Origin: Caulobacter sp. S45
GTDB lineage: Bacteria > Pseudomonadota > Alphaproteobacteria > Caulobacterales > Caulobacteraceae
Assembly: GCF_009765965.1 (NCBI RefSeq)
Contig: NZ_LMUL01000014.1
Coordinates: forward strand, 806,281-839,844
Reading direction: 5' to 3'
DNA: 33,564 bases
The translations under genes and the position numbers were made by a program. Under the pieces are notes generated by a model, which was not told where the DNA came from, did no database searches, and saw only the letters and a program-made list of their open reading frames with translations. Numbering within the stretch: the first letter of the stretch is position 1; every line of letters starts with the position of its first letter. This document shows, piece after piece, positions 32,810-33,564 of the stretch.

Positions 32810-33564
32810 ATGAAGACTTTGGCGATCCTGTTCTGCACTGCAGCCCTGGTCGGGGGCGGCGTCCAGGCGATGGCGCAGCCTGCCGCAGGCTCCGCGGACG
32901 CCCGCTTCAAGGCCATCTACACCGAGGAATGGAACTGGCGGCGCACCGAGATGGGCGGCGGTCGTGGGGCTGAGCAGCCGATGGACCACCTGCCCCGGGT
33001 GGACAAGGCGACCCAGGACAATCGCCTGAAGCACTGGAGCGACGCCCTGGCGGCGGTGGTCGCCATTCCGCCCGACCAGCTCTCGCCGGCCGAACGGATC
33101 AACCAGGCGGTCTATCGGATGCAGCTGGAGACCCTGGCCGGGGACCAGACCTTCAAGCTCTACGAAATGCCGTTCAACAGCGACACCCAGTTCTGGTCGT
33201 CGCTGGCGTCGGGCGCCCGGCGGCCGTTCCGCTCTGCTGAGGAATACCGAGCCTACATCGCCCGGCTCAACGACATGCCGCGCTACTTCCAAGACGAGAC
33301 AGTGAACATGCGCGCCGGCCTCGCGCGCGGCTTCAGCGTGCCACGCGAGACCCTGGTCGGGCGCGACGGCTCGATCCTGGACGCCGCCGATCCGGCCAAG
33401 CCCGAGGACAACCCCTTCTTCCAGCCGTTCAAGAACTTCCCCAAATCGATCCCGGCGGATGAGCAGGCCAGTCTGCGTGCGGCCGGGCTGAAGGCGGTGC
33501 AGGGCTCGGTGATCCCGGCGCACCAGAAGCTGCTGGCCTTCTACCGCGACGAATACCTGCCCCA
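32810..33564 (+). CDS. Exported DUF885 family protein (partial, runs off the right edge)
   Basis: The first 251 residues are present. A signal peptide (MKTLAILFCTAALVGGGVQA-type, cleavage near AMA-QP) is followed by the helical N-terminal part of DUF885: FKAIYTEEWNWRRTE, PMDHLPRVDKATQ, and later SSLASGARRPFRSAEEYRAY and ARGFSVPRETL. Family members have a distant metallopeptidase character (an HExxH-like motif occurs further on, beyond the window). It would act in the periplasm. The ATG has GGGGGAA about 5 nt upstream. The intergenic region before it contains an AT-rich ATACATATACAATATACG stretch, possibly part of the promoter. Confidence 0.88.
   Translation, partial: MKTLAILFCTAALVGGGVQAMAQPAAGSADARFKAIYTEEWNWRRTEMGGGRGAEQPMDHLPRVDKATQDNRLKHWSDALAAVVAIPPDQLSPAERINQAVYRMQLETLAGDQTFKLYEMPFNSDTQFWSSLASGARRPFRSAEEYRAYIARLNDMPRYFQDETVNMRAGLARGFSVPRETLVGRDGSILDAADPAKPEDNPFFQPFKNFPKSIPADEQASLRAAGLKAVQGSVIPAHQKLLAFYRDEYLP

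Overview
The window is GC-rich and densely coded. It looks like a chromosomal segment of an alphaproteobacterium, most likely Caulobacterales (Caulobacter/Phenylobacterium-like). That placement is inference from gene content: glmU divergent from gph, two large TonB-dependent receptors, a TonB receptor followed by a TPR-sulfotransferase, Tat-exported hydrolases, M28 and DUF885 peptidase-type proteins, and heavy use of GGAG-type ribosome sites with non-ATG starts. No ribosomal RNA, CRISPR array, complete insertion sequence or phage module was seen.

Layout. 1-1100: the start of glmU (minus, cut by the edge), gph, and tRNA-Val(CAC) with its terminator. 1270-4760 (all minus): a GFA/Mss4-type zinc protein, a very low-complexity Ser/Thr protein, an MscS channel fused to a cyclic-nucleotide-binding-like domain, and a periplasmic-binding-protein fold without a visible signal peptide. 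5065-6992: a two-gene aminophosphonate operon, a TIGR03364-type FAD oxidase overlapping phnX. 7040-9030: an SDR reductase divergent from an AraC regulator. 8.9-11.3 kb: a patchwork of gene remnants around an AT-richer O-antigen-ligase-type gene, the clearest sign of rearrangement or transfer. 11346-13717: a Tat-exported thiamine-diphosphate enzyme followed by a small periplasmic cytochrome c. 13.7-18.2 kb: aldo/keto reductase, LysR regulator, dienelactone hydrolase, M28 peptidase. 18369-18920: a PhnZ-family HD-domain oxygenase with a TTG start. 19.3-26.0 kb: TonB receptor, TPR-sulfotransferase and a class A penicillin-binding protein that seems to start at CTG. 26.1-33.5 kb: siderophore-type TonB receptor, a small zinc-ribbon protein, a Tat-exported prolyl oligopeptidase, an OsmC protein and the start of a DUF885 protein.

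How the genes work together. Two themes stand out. First, C-P bond metabolism: the FAD oxidase should deaminate an aminophosphonate to phosphonoacetaldehyde, which PhnX hydrolyses. A PhnZ homologue 11 kb away represents a second, oxidative route, but no phosphonate transporter and no PhnY are present. Second, a possible periplasmic oxidation module: a ThDP enzyme carrying a twin-arginine signal, 14 bp ahead of a c-type cytochrome, and just downstream of decayed amidohydrolase and RraA/LigK-type aldolase genes. This pair is the best candidate here for an undescribed system; its substrate cannot be read from the sequence.
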